From: Acidovorax radicis
GTDB lineage: Bacteria > Pseudomonadota > Gammaproteobacteria > Burkholderiales > Burkholderiaceae_C
Assembly: GCF_020510705.1 (NCBI RefSeq)
Contig: NZ_CP075184.1
Span: 2,108,001 to 2,172,000 of the forward strand
Direction of reading: 5' to 3'
Length of the DNA stretch: 64,000 nt
Both the position numbers and the translations under genes were made by a program. Below the pieces are notes generated by a model. It was given only the letters and a program-made list of their open reading frames with translations, was not told where the DNA came from and searched no databases. Shown one piece after another: positions 27,319-35,824 of the stretch (position 1 is its first letter; every line of letters starts with the position of its first letter).

Positions 27319-28068
27319 ATGTCGTTGAGAAATATACTTGCAGTATTCGCTGTTTTAATGGCTAGCATAAGTGCATCGGCAGCATCTTCTAATGGGGTTC
27401 TGTATGCAGTAGGGGGGACGGGAGGATTTGATTTAAATTATCCGGACGGATTTATAAAAACAATTCCGACTCCAGGAATGGCACCCATCAAACTCCAAAG
27501 CCGTTTTACATGGGCCCCCACCAATTCAATGAGCGATCATGCAGTTGTTGCTTACGTGCAAGGCTACAATCCAGCATTTTTGAATTCTGCACCTCCAGGC
27601 TTTAAGTCCGCTGTATGGACATATGGTGCTGGCGCGTTGGTCGCCGCAAACGGACTTAATCTAGAACTTTGGTTTAACCCAACGGTATCGGCATCCGGAA
27701 GCGCTCATGTCTGGAGCACAAATAATTTGTGTGGTTCGGCTGTTAATGCCAATCCAATAAACGTTTGTCTTGGGAGTAGTTATTCGGCAGAGGGCGCGTA
27801 CGTTGAGCCGCTCCCCGCAAATTGGAGCTTTGTGCCGGGTAATCACTATTGGGTCAGAATCACAATTACTCCAGTGACCGGAGATTGGCTGAATCTGTAC
27901 GCAGAGTTGTTTCAAGACAACTTTTCGTCAACCACGCTTGTGCAGCGAGCGCAAATTGGGTTTCAAAAATCAGCTTTCCTGCCTTTGAGTTCATCTGCCT
28001 CAGGCGCTGTTGCGCGTGCTCCGGGGTCCGGTGCCAATATCACTTGGTATGCCTTTGACTCTTTTTAG
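27319..28068 (+). CDS. secreted protein of unknown function
   Basis: 249 aa with a signal peptide (about 1-21, ISASAAS) and a beta-rich, Ser/Gly/Asn-rich mature part. Two Cys (NNLCGS and VCLGSS) may form a disulphide. GGGAG is well placed before the ATG. Base composition is lower in GC than the host genes, consistent with acquisition. No family recognised. A short hairpin GTCAGCG/CGCTGAC overlaps the stop codon. Confidence 0.7.
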   Translation: MSLRNILAVFAVLMASISASAASSNGVLYAVGGTGGFDLNYPDGFIKTIPTPGMAPIKLQSRFTWAPTNSMSDHAVVAYVQGYNPAFLNSAPPGFKSAVWTYGAGALVAANGLNLELWFNPTVSASGSAHVWSTNNLCGSAVNANPINVCLGSSYSAEGAYVEPLPANWSFVPGNHYWVRITITPVTGDWLNLYAELFQDNFSSTTLVQRAQIGFQKSAFLPLSSSASGAVARAPGSGANITWYAFDSF

Positions 28069-28163
28069 TCAGCGTGTCGCTGACCTGGCCTGTTCGGTGG
28101 CCGAGCACTGCTCAGTGGTGAGATGTGGGACTTGCTCAAGTAATCTGCATTGACGCCCTGCGC

Positions 28164-28484
28164 CTAGCTGCCGCATCCCGGACGATCATATGGCCGCTTG
28201 TGGAACAGATCCGGGTGCTCCTGATACCACTCTTTCATGGCCTGCATAGGCGTCTTGCTGCCCAGCGCTGACTGCGGCACCTGGTGGTTGTACAGGGCCA
28301 CATAGCGCTGCAAGGTCTTCTCCATGTCCTCTCGGCTGTTGAATCGGTGGGTCTTCAGGACGTGCGCGATGCGGCCGTTGAACCGCTCCACCATGCCGTT
28401 GGTTCTGGGGCGTCCTGGCCTTGGTCAGGCGGTATTTATGCCCAGCTCCTGGCACAGTTGGTCGAGTTCATGGTTGCACCTTAG
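28164..28484 (-). pseudogene. IS481-family transposase C-terminal remnant
   Basis: The reading MVERFNGRIAHVLKTHRFNS and QRYVALYNHQVPQSALGSKT is the C-terminal DDE region of IS481-type transposases. Upstream, HELDQLCQELGI and YRLTKARTPQ lie in other frames, so there are at least two frameshifts, and the N-terminal half is absent. Confidence 0.85.
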
Positions 28485-28613
28485 AGGTCTTGAGCTTTGA
28501 GCGCATTCACATCTAGCATGCACCAATGTCTGAAGCTTGGCGATGGCTGTCATCGGGGCATTCTCGAATTGCCTTGTGCGCGCGATCCTCACCGGCTCGC
28601 ACGGAGCCTTCCT

Positions 28614-28945
28614 TCACACGCGCTTGATGGCCTGCACTTGAGCGAGCCGCTGCCACGGCAGGCCCCCGATGAGGGCATCGAACTGGGCCTGTGTGAGCGT
28701 GGATTGCTGCAGCGGCACTCCACCGCCGGGCCACACGAAGCGTCCTTGGCTCAGGCGGCGCGTTGCGCACCACACGCCAAAGCCCTCATGCGCCAGCAGC
28801 TTGATCCGCGTACATTGGCAAAGAGGTAGCCGTGATGTGCCTGGGCTGCACCGAAGACTTGCACCTCGCTGGCGATCAGGCGGTCGGCGCCAGCACGCAT
28901 GTCCGCGGGATCTACTGCGAGCCAAATGGCATCGATGCGCATCAT
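28614..28945 (-). pseudogene. IS66 TnpB (ORF2) with frameshift
   Basis: Starts MMRIDAIWLAVDPADMRAG, continues QVFGAAQAHHGYLFANVR, then shifts frame; the C-terminal part FGVWCATRRLSQGRFVWPGG and LPWQRLAQVQAIKRV is in another frame. Both parts are characteristic of IS66 TnpB. Confidence 0.8.
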
Positions 28946-29230
28946 CGAAGTAGTTCGCGCATTCAGGTCGCACGCACATTCGCTGGCGGCATCGTTGGGC
29001 TAGGACATGGAGATCGAGGTCGTGACGCGACGCAATTGGATGCGGATGTCGGGGCCCGCAGTTTTGGCTGGCAGTTGCAACGGCACGAACGCGGCAGGTG
29101 TATCCGCCTCATGGCTGCTGGGCGTCGGCCGCGCAACTGGCAAGGCGCTACCGGGGCGCATCTCGGTGGCTTGCATTCAGCGGCGCAGTAGATTGGCGTT
29201 GATCCATTGGCCATCGACGCTTGCACAGCG
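28946..29230 (-). mobile_element. degenerate IS66 TnpA (ORF1) remnant
   Basis: Lies where tnpA should be, upstream of tnpB, with fragments of the expected reading spread over frames. Not functional. The stretch 28485-28613 probably holds a trace of the IS66 large transposase. Confidence 0.5.
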
Positions 29231-29320
29231 ACGAATTCAAAGGAAATGCGGTAGCCTCATGCATGCAGCTAGGAATCTCTACGCTGGCGACCTTTGCTGC
29301 CTTGTTCAGGAGTAATGTTC

Positions 29321-29397
29321 TGAATCACCCCGGGTTTGAACTGACCCCTTGAAGTTTGTCCAACTTCTGGGGGTCAGTTCAAACCCGGGGCGGTTCA
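29321..29397. repeat. 77-bp near-perfect palindrome (tip-to-tip IS ends)
   Basis: Arms CCCCGGGTTTGAACTGACCC and GGGTCAGTTCAAACCCGGGG, an inner GAAGTT/AACTTC pair, and flanking TGAA/TTCA. The sequence resembles IS3-type terminal repeats meeting head to head, which would leave a hairpin scar or MITE. Confidence 0.75.
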
Positions 29398-29563
29398 GTC
29401 AGGCCAAAAAACGCCACGCTGGCATGAACCCGCAGCCAAGCATGACATTCCGCCTCTCGCTATAGCTGACGAGTGGCTGGGGAACGTCTATCGGGTCACT
29501 GATTTTGGGTGTGCCCCCTACGGCCTTCACCGCCACATCCGGAGAAAACCGTTCTCGAAGGCA

Positions 29564-29621
29564 GTTGATTTCCACGCTGAAGTGAGCCACTAACCCGGGT
29601 TAGGTTTGCGTGGAAATCAAC
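29564..29621. repeat. 58-bp inverted repeat with CCCGGG centre
   Basis: 14-bp perfect arms GTTGATTTCCACGC / GCGTGGAAATCAAC around an inner palindrome TAACCCGGGTTA. Probably another pair of IS tips or a MITE-like scar. Confidence 0.7.
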
Positions 29622-30284
29622 ACTCTGAGCCAAGATCGCTGAATGGACGTGGGAGAGGGATTGCCGTCTCACCTAATTTTGGAACGTCTCATCAATTTTA
29701 GAGCCCGACAGCCGGATCGGCCCGGTCAGCGCCTCGTCGCAATGGACGGGGCTGGCGAACACCCTGGAACTTGCTGCGACAGGTTGTGCAAATGCTTGCC
29801 GTCCTCAACGCTGGCGGTTCTCGCCCATCACGTCACGAAGGACGGTTCACGGACATCCCGCCCGGCATCGCTATGGAGCTTCCACGCCACGCCTCAAGAC
29901 TGGCGCCGCAAGGTGCGGCGAGGCGTTCTCGCCCGTCGTTGGGGTGTTGACCTGGCCCGCGTCTGGGAGCGAGCCGGTGCAGCCTTCGTGCGGGGATGCA
30001 GAGTCGGCCCTGTCTCCTTTCGAAGCGGTTCGGCCCAAGGCGTCCTTGTGTTGTTGTGAATCCTGGCGGGGGCGCGGCTGCGCCTCGGGCTTCATGGCTG
30101 CAACCGTCCGGCGAAAACAATTTCCCCTGCGCTGCGCGCATTCCTCGCGGGCCAAATTCTTTTCGCCTCCCGGCTCTCCACTGTGTTGCGACCGCAAGCG
30201 GTGCAGCCCGCCCGTCCCCCGCCGGCCGGATCACAACAAGGACGCGATGGGCGCGAACCTTGTTCCACCAAAAGGAGTTTCATC
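29622..30284. other. right flank of the island and DUF736 leader
   Basis: No credible gene. The left part is unrecognised scrap; from about 29850 the sequence turns GC-rich like the other ICE leaders and ends with the AAAGGAG site of DUF736. Confidence 0.4.
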
Positions 30285-30599
30285 ATGGCCAACATCGGCA
30301 GCTTCACCGCAGACAAAGACAGCTTCACCGGCACGCTGCGCACCCTGACGCTCAACGTCAAGGTCAAGCTGGTGCCCAACGACAAGGGGGACAACGAGAA
30401 GGCCCCGGACTTCCGCCTGCAGGCCGCCAGCCACGACATCGGTGCGGCGTGGAAGAAGACCAGCGAGGCCGGGCGGGAGTACATCTCTGTGACCCTTGAC
30501 GATCCTTCGTTCCCGGCCACGGTCTATGCCCGCCTGATCGAGGGCGAGAACGGCACGCACGACCTGATCTGGTCGCGCAGCAAGCCCCAGGCTGCCTGA
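30285..30599 (+). CDS. DUF736 protein
   Basis: 104 aa: MANIGSFTADKDSFTGTLRT, PDFRLQ, IGAAWKKTSEAGREYISVTL and DPSFPATVYARL cover the whole DUF736 domain. Small beta-rich protein of unknown function found with DUF2958 and RepA in ICEs and plasmids. Strong AAAGGAG site. Confidence 0.9.
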   Translation: MANIGSFTADKDSFTGTLRTLTLNVKVKLVPNDKGDNEKAPDFRLQAASHDIGAAWKKTSEAGREYISVTLDDPSFPATVYARLIEGENGTHDLIWSRSKPQAA

Positions 30600-30954
30600 C
30601 GGCCACCAGCGCTCCGCCCACACGGCGGGGCGCAGTGCTGCCTTCGCGGCACTGCATGGAGGCAGCGCCGTCCCAGGGGCCTGAGCCAAGTCGAGTCGCC
30701 ATCGTGTGTGTGAGTCTGCGGCTGCAAGATCGGCCGGGCGTGTCGGTGCCTTGCACCGCCGGGCTTTGCGAGCTGCGCCCCGTGCCGACTTCGCCGTCAC
30801 GGCCATCCGGCTCCAATCCCTCACGCCTTCGCGCCTTGGGCGCTGCGCGCTTCGCTTGCCTCCGGGGGATCGGCGCAAGGCACATCCCCGCCGCGCAGGC
30901 TTGGCGCCCCTGCATACCCCCGAACCGGCGGCGCCGGATCGGCCGGGCCGGCGC
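30600..30954. other. GC-rich non-coding stretch
   Basis: 355 bp between DUF736 and the convergent XRE gene. It contains CTGCGCGCTTCGCTTGCC (about 30842), shared with the DUF932 leader. No gene is seen. Confidence 0.4.
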
Positions 30955-31248
30955 CTACGGCTGGGCCGCTGCTGCGAGTTGGCTTTCAGCTTCGCTCATC
31001 AGCACGGCCGTGCTGCATTCGAGCGCGCCGGCGATCTTGAAGATGATCGCCAGCGTGGGCATGTGTTCGCCGCGCTCGATCTTTCCCATGTGGGAACGCT
31101 CGATGCCGGCCTGGTGCGCCAGCGATTCCTGCGCAATGCCGCGCTCCATCCGCAGCGCACGCACCGCAGCGCCGAAGGCGTGAGCCAGCTCGGCGTCATG
31201 GGTGGTGGAGCCGGCCGGTCGGCCGCGCTGGACGGGGCGCTTCTGCAT
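30955..31248 (-). CDS. XRE-family transcriptional regulator
   Basis: 97 aa from ATG 31248. Cro/C1 helix-turn-helix at about 30-85 (RMERGIAQESLAHQAGIERS, MGKIERGEHMPTLAIIFKIA). Transcribed opposite to the neighbouring ICE genes, as usual for the element's repressor. Likely controls its own promoter and the divergent DUF2958 gene. Confidence 0.85.
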   Translation of the reverse strand: MQKRPVQRGRPAGSTTHDAELAHAFGAAVRALRMERGIAQESLAHQAGIERSHMGKIERGEHMPTLAIIFKIAGALECSTAVLMSEAESQLAAAAQP

Positions 31249-31463
31249 GGACAGAAGCGTCCATTCGCAGCACAATTAAAACCACGTTATCTTTAACTCA
31301 TTCAACCGATTCAATCCTTTTTTGTGGCTCTACGTTTTTACGGAAATCCGTATTTGGGGCTTCCTGCAGACGCGCAAAGCCGCATCTGCGCATTTCCTCG
31401 AATCCACCAATACGGCTTTACGCTTTCACGCTTCGGCGGATGTGTGCGAATGAGGAGGTACCC

Positions 31464-31811
31464 ATGAATCGGCTCATCACCGAGGACGAGCGCAGTCAGT
31501 TGTTGGAACACGGCCTGGCCCGCGCGACTGGCCAGGCCGTTGACCCGCTGCCCGTGGTGCGGCTGTTCACCCCGGACGCACACGCCATCTGGTTGCTGGT
31601 TGCGCTCGACCCCGCCGACGGCAATACGGCCTATGGCCTGATCGACCTGGGAATCAGCATGCCCGAATTGGGTGAGGTCAAGTTGTCCGACCTCGCATCC
31701 ATCGTCGGGCCGGGCCAGCAGCCCGTGATGCGGGACCTGTATTTCCGGGCGGTTCGCCCGTTGTCGGAGTACCTGCGATTGGCCCAGGAGAACGGTTCCA
31801 TCCTCGATTGA
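31464..31811 (+). CDS. DUF2958 protein, second copy
   Basis: 115 aa. DPLPVVRLFTPDAHAIWLLV, LGISMPELGEVKLSDL and RDLYFRAVRPLSEYL match DUF2958 and align with the copy at 11784 at modest identity, so this is an old duplication or independent acquisition. GAGGAG upstream of the ATG. Confidence 0.85.
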   Translation: MNRLITEDERSQLLEHGLARATGQAVDPLPVVRLFTPDAHAIWLLVALDPADGNTAYGLIDLGISMPELGEVKLSDLASIVGPGQQPVMRDLYFRAVRPLSEYLRLAQENGSILD

Positions 31812-32155
31812 GCCGTTCGCGCCACGGCCAAGCCGGGCGCATTGAGACTATTTCGGTCTTGCTCCAGACCAGTGAGGTCTTTGTCCGCACTGTTGCACCA
31901 AACCGATGCCATCCTGACGCAAACGGTCATGACGACAGCCGTGCGATGGGGCACGGTGGCTATTGCAGGAGGCGGCATTTCCTCGCGCGCCACCGTCGCA
32001 TTCAGACGATTCACGCAATCCATCGGTTGCTTTTCGTCTTGACGCGCAAGTTACCAATCTAACAGCTTATTCACGATTGGACACTGGTTCGATGCGGTAA
32101 CGTTTGCGTGTGAAACCGATGACGGCCGTCCTGCGGTTCTACGGGAGCTTGCGTC
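31812..32155. other. no gene recognised
   Basis: About 340 bp upstream of the DUF2285 gene with only short frames. It should contain the promoter of the DUF2285-RepA-ParA operon. Confidence 0.4.
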
Positions 32156-32905
32156 ATAGCCGAGCCGCACCACCTCGCGCACTGGTATCCGACCGCCGCC
32201 TACCTCTACGTCCTGTGCCTGGACACGCTGGCGCTGGCCTGGGAGTACCTGCGCCGCCATCCCGACTATCGGGTCGATTGGCTGCGCCGTGCGCGCTACC
32301 CCGATGTTGCGCATCGCTGGGGCCTGCGTCTGCTGGAAGATCCGACCCTGGATGCGCGTGACGCACATCCAGCTTGGCTGCCCGGCCATGAGACCGTGGT
32401 GCAGCTCCACCCGGATGTAGATCCACCGCCGGATGCCATCACCTTCGCCTTCTGGCACGTCCCCGGCCACAAGCAGTTGCTGCACGACGGCAAGGGACTG
32501 GCGCTGATCGCGCGCAGCCCCGGCCATTGCCTGCGCTTCGCGCTGGCGCCTGGACTGGAGGACGGTATGGCCGTAACCCATGCCTATCGTGGGCGCGCCG
32601 TTACGCATGTGCCTGACGCGCCTAGGCCGATGGCGCGGCCCAGGCCTCCGCCCGCCGCACTATTGGAGCTGCACACCCTGCAGGCGCTCGACGCAACCCT
32701 GGCGGGCGCGTCCTTGCGCGAGGTTGCCAAAGGTTTGTTCGGCGTGGATGCCGCAGCCGGCTGGTACAGCGATGGCGGTCTGCGCTCCAAGGTGCGTCGT
32801 CTGGCGCGGCGCGGCGATGCGTTGATGCGCGGCGGCTATCGCCGCTTAGCACAACTGCCACCGTTTGAGAAGGGGCGTTTTGAAGGGAACCCAAAACGAC
32901 CCTGA
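32156..32905 (+). CDS. DUF6499/DUF2285 ICE regulator
   Basis: About 249 aa. N-terminal WYPTAAYLYVLCLDTLALAW and YLRRHPDYR are the DUF6499-type domain, followed by LLEDPTLDARDAHPAWLPG; DUF2285 is C-terminal (LQALDATLAGASLREVAKGL, LRSKVRRLARRGDALM), an HTH-like region. The coding reading begins at an ATA (32156) where related proteins would have ATG; the nearest in-frame legal start is a GTG at 32396, which would lose the first domain. Possibly a start-codon mutation. Family role: transcriptional control in ICEs. Confidence 0.75.
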   Translation: MAEPHHLAHWYPTAAYLYVLCLDTLALAWEYLRRHPDYRVDWLRRARYPDVAHRWGLRLLEDPTLDARDAHPAWLPGHETVVQLHPDVDPPPDAITFAFWHVPGHKQLLHDGKGLALIARSPGHCLRFALAPGLEDGMAVTHAYRGRAVTHVPDAPRPMARPRPPPAALLELHTLQALDATLAGASLREVAKGLFGVDAAAGWYSDGGLRSKVRRLARRGDALMRGGYRRLAQLPPFEKGRFEGNPKRP

Positions 32906-32988
32906 GCAGGAGGGCTTCGTTTTCTGAGACTGCCTCCATCCGGTTGCGCTGTGTGGCCGGAGCCCTGCAACCGATGGAGGTTCTCACC

Positions 32989-33279
32989 ATGCGTCCTGCT
33001 CCCTTGTGGCTTGCCGCCGCTCCCGCAACCACCCCTGCAGCTGCCGCGCAGCCGCAGTGTTATCTGATAAACGACGAAGCCGCCGACTACTTGCGGCTGT
33101 CGCCGCGCACGCTGGAAAAGCAGCGCGTGCTGGGTGGGGGCCCCAAGTTCCGCAAGTTCGGCCGCCGCGTCATGTACGCCGTGGCCGACCTCGATGCCTG
33201 GGCCGCCGAGCGCAGCTTCGAGAGCACATCCGATCCCGAGTACGCCGAGCAGCATTCGGCGGACAGCCGTGCGCGCTGA
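32989..33279 (+). CDS. AlpA/excisionase-like HTH protein
   Basis: 96 aa from ATG 32989 behind GGAGG. The winged HTH reads LINDEAADYLRLSPRTLEKQ followed by GGGPKFRKFGRRVMYAVAD, the helix_turn_helix_17 pattern of AlpA/Xis-type regulators. Just upstream of repA, as in Tn4371-like and related elements. Confidence 0.88.
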   Translation: MRPAPLWLAAAPATTPAAAAQPQCYLINDEAADYLRLSPRTLEKQRVLGGGPKFRKFGRRVMYAVADLDAWAAERSFESTSDPEYAEQHSADSRAR

Positions 33280-33305
33280 TCGCTTGCGCGCGGGTGGCCT
33301 TCGCC

Positions 33306-34163
33306 ATGTCCAGCCCTGCGCTGCCGTCCCGGCAGCGGCCCGTGCCAGAGCGCGAACAGCTCGACCTGTTCCGCGCCCTGCCGGGCGACATGGCGCCGCG
33401 CGACAGCCAGGACTTGATGGCCTTTCCATTCTTCTCGCTGGCGAAGTCGCGGCGCATCGCGCCGATCGACTTCCGCGCCAGCGGCATAACGATCCGAGTG
33501 GAGGGCACGCAGGAGCACGGCATCGCCACGATTTGGGATGCGGACGTGCTGATCTGGGCGGCCAGTCAGATCGTGGAAGCGCGCGACGCGGGCTTGCGCC
33601 CGTCGCGGCTGATGCAGGCCACACCCTACGAGATCCTGCGCTTCATCGGGCGCGGTACGTCGCTGCGCGACTACCAGCGCCTCAAGGCCGCGCTCGACCG
33701 GCTGCAATCGACCACGGTGGCCACGTCCATCCGCGAAACCACGGGAAGGCGGTTGCACCGCTTCTCATGGATCAACGAATGGAAGGAACTGGCCGATGCC
33801 AAGGGCACGCCCTTGGGGCTGGAGCTGATCCTGCCGGACTGGTTTTACGCGGGCGTCATGGATGCCGCGCTGGTGCTGACCATCGACCCAGCGTATTTCC
33901 GGCTCACGGGCGGGATCGAGCGATGGCTGTACCGGCTGGTGCGCAAGCACGGCGGGCGACAGCCGGGTGGTTGGCAATTCGACTTTCAGCACCTGTACCG
34001 AAAATCGGGCAGCGTGGCGCGGTACTACGATTTCGCCGCCGACCTGCGGGCGCTGGTAGTGCGGCAAGCCCTGCCGGGCTACCAGTTGGGCGTCGAGTAC
34101 GTCTCGGGCATTGCCTCGCCGCTGTTGACGTTCAGGCCCGTGCCGCAAACGGCACGGGGATAA
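33306..34163 (+). CDS. repA: replication initiator protein A
   Basis: 285 aa of the RPA/RepA family: EREQLDLFRALPGDMAPRDS, LMAFPFFSLAKSRR, the GTQEHGIATIWDADVLIW core, and WLYRLVRKHGG. It starts replication of the excised circle, acting on the iterons just downstream. It opens a repA-parA-traF-relaxase module. Confidence 0.92.
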   Translation: MSSPALPSRQRPVPEREQLDLFRALPGDMAPRDSQDLMAFPFFSLAKSRRIAPIDFRASGITIRVEGTQEHGIATIWDADVLIWAASQIVEARDAGLRPSRLMQATPYEILRFIGRGTSLRDYQRLKAALDRLQSTTVATSIRETTGRRLHRFSWINEWKELADAKGTPLGLELILPDWFYAGVMDAALVLTIDPAYFRLTGGIERWLYRLVRKHGGRQPGGWQFDFQHLYRKSGSVARYYDFAADLRALVVRQALPGYQLGVEYVSGIASPLLTFRPVPQTARG

Positions 34164-34189
34164 CAGCGACAAAGCCTGTGGACGGACTT

Positions 34190-34250
34190 GTGCTATCAGG
34201 CAACAGAGGTATCGTGCTATCACGCAACGAATCCTCGTGCTATCAGGCAA
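34190..34250 (+). repeat. three iterons after repA
   Basis: GTGCTATCAGGCAA at 34190 and 34237 and GTGCTATCACGCAA at 34214, period 23-24 bp (about two helical turns). Next to repA and upstream of parA these are the likely RepA binding sites of the element's replication origin; the AT-richer stretch after 34290 may be the unwinding region. Confidence 0.75.
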
Positions 34251-34416
34251 AAAAATCGACCGCAAAGCCAATGCTGGCGCGGGTTTCAGCCTCTCCTAAC
34301 TTCCCTAACTTAAATTCTCTAACTTTTAGTAGAAGCGACGCGCCTCGGTGGACAACCGCCGAGCGGCACCATGCGCAGCAGCAACAGCCGGATTCTCCAA
34401 CAGGGAGGGCCAGGCC

Positions 34417-35055
34417 ATGATCGTTGCTCTGCTCAACCAGAAAGGCGGCGTGGGCAAGACCACGCTCGCCACCCACATCGCTGGCGAACTGACGATGCGT
34501 GGGCAGTCGGTCATCCTGCTGGACGCCGACCCGCAGGGCTCCGCGTTGGACTGGACGCAGCGCCGCAGCCTGCAAAGTTTGCCACGGCTGTTCAGCGCCG
34601 TGGGCCTCGCACGCGAAACACTGCACCAGGAAGCGCCAGAACTCGCCAGGCGGGCCGATCACGTAGTCATCGACGGGCCGCCCCGCATTGCCGCCTTGGC
34701 GCGCTCCGCGCTGCTGGCGGCCGAGCGGGTGCTTATCCCCGTGCAGCCCAGCCCCTACGACCTGTGGGCCAGTGCCGAGATGGTGGCGCTGATCCGGGAA
34801 GCCCAGGTATTCCGGCCTGCGCTGCGCGCGGCCTTCGTCATCAACCGGCGCGTCAGCACCACCGTGATCGGGCGCGAAGCACGCGGTGCGCTGGCCGAGC
34901 AACCGCTTCCTGCGCTGCGCTCGGAAGTGCGCCAGCGCATCGTCTTCGCCGACAGCGTGGCTGCTGGACGGCTTGCTCGCGAGACGGCGCCGGACAGCGC
35001 CGCCGCGCGCGAAATCACCGCTCTGGTCGATGAACTGCTGCGGTGGCCGTCATGA
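34417..35055 (+). CDS. parA: ParA-family ATPase
   Basis: 212 aa with the deviant Walker A KGGVGKTT (residues 9-16), LLDADPQGSALDW and HVVIDGPPRI. A small ParA of the MipZ/ParA plasmid type, used for segregation of the excised element. GGGAGG upstream; it overlaps the next gene by 4 bp. Confidence 0.93.
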   Translation: MIVALLNQKGGVGKTTLATHIAGELTMRGQSVILLDADPQGSALDWTQRRSLQSLPRLFSAVGLARETLHQEAPELARRADHVVIDGPPRIAALARSALLAAERVLIPVQPSPYDLWASAEMVALIREAQVFRPALRAAFVINRRVSTTVIGREARGALAEQPLPALRSEVRQRIVFADSVAAGRLARETAPDSAAAREITALVDELLRWPS

Positions 35056-35315
35056 GCGGTCCCGCCAGCAAACGCACGACAAAGCGCGTCGGCATCGGCG
35101 CACGTCCGCCCGCGAGTCCGCACGCCGAGGCGTGGATTCGCCAGGGCAGCTCCGATGAAATCCAAAAGGGCGACCTCTACACAGCCCGCCTGACCCTCGA
35201 AATCACGCCTGGCATGCGTGCGCGCATCAAGGTATCGGCCTTCACGCAAGGCGTGACGCTGGCCGATCTGCTGCGCGCGCTGCTGGAGCGTGAATTCCCG
35301 GAGAAGTCTTCATGA
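35052..35315 (+). CDS. small partition-associated protein
   Basis: 87 aa, basic N-terminus and a C-terminal ribbon-helix-helix-like segment (ARLTLEITPGMRARIKVSAF, LADLLRALLEREF). The position after ParA with ATGA overlaps on both sides suggests the DNA-binding partner of ParA. No classical ParB domain. Confidence 0.75.
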   Translation: MSGPASKRTTKRVGIGARPPASPHAEAWIRQGSSDEIQKGDLYTARLTLEITPGMRARIKVSAFTQGVTLADLLRALLEREFPEKSS

Positions 35316-35824
35316 ACACACCCGCTTCGACTGCATCGGCGCCGCCGTCCATTCCGCCTGTTGGCGTGCCGCTGACGCGCGTTGCGCTCGCGTACATCGA
35401 CCAGCGCTTCGACCTCTATCTGCGCTTTGGCGATCCCTCGCGCATCATCCGGTTCGACCGCTGGCGCCGCTGCGCGGTGTTCACGCCGAACGCGGTTCTT
35501 CTTTGCCGCATCCGCTGGCAGGCCAACGACTACGGCACGTTCCGCTGGCAGCTCATGGTGATGCAGGCGTGCATGCCGATGGAGGGCGTGCAGCGCATCC
35601 CCGGCGTGCAGCCGGGCGCGCGCCTGCTGCTGCACGCCGAGGGCGAGCCATCGGTGCTCCGTGCTGGAGTGCATCGACGCCCTCGAGGCGCTGGGAATCG
35701 CGCCCGCAGCCGCCTCGCCCGCGTACTGGCGCACGCTAGGCAACCGGCTCGCGGCGCGCTTGCCGCCGCCCGAATACAGCGCCGAGCGGCATACCGCTTG
35801 GCTGGCCGGGAACGCACTGCCATG
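35312..35824 (+). pseudogene. DUF2840 protein, frameshifted
   Basis: The first 116 codons (VALAYIDQRFDLYLRFGDPS, NDYGTFRWQL) are DUF2840. At about 35662 the expected RVLECIDALEALGI continues in a different frame, so the original frame runs on without stop into traF. In the correct frame the gene would end TGA at 35822-35824, overlapping the traF ATG. A loss of two bases explains it. A sequencing error is possible. Confidence 0.75.
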
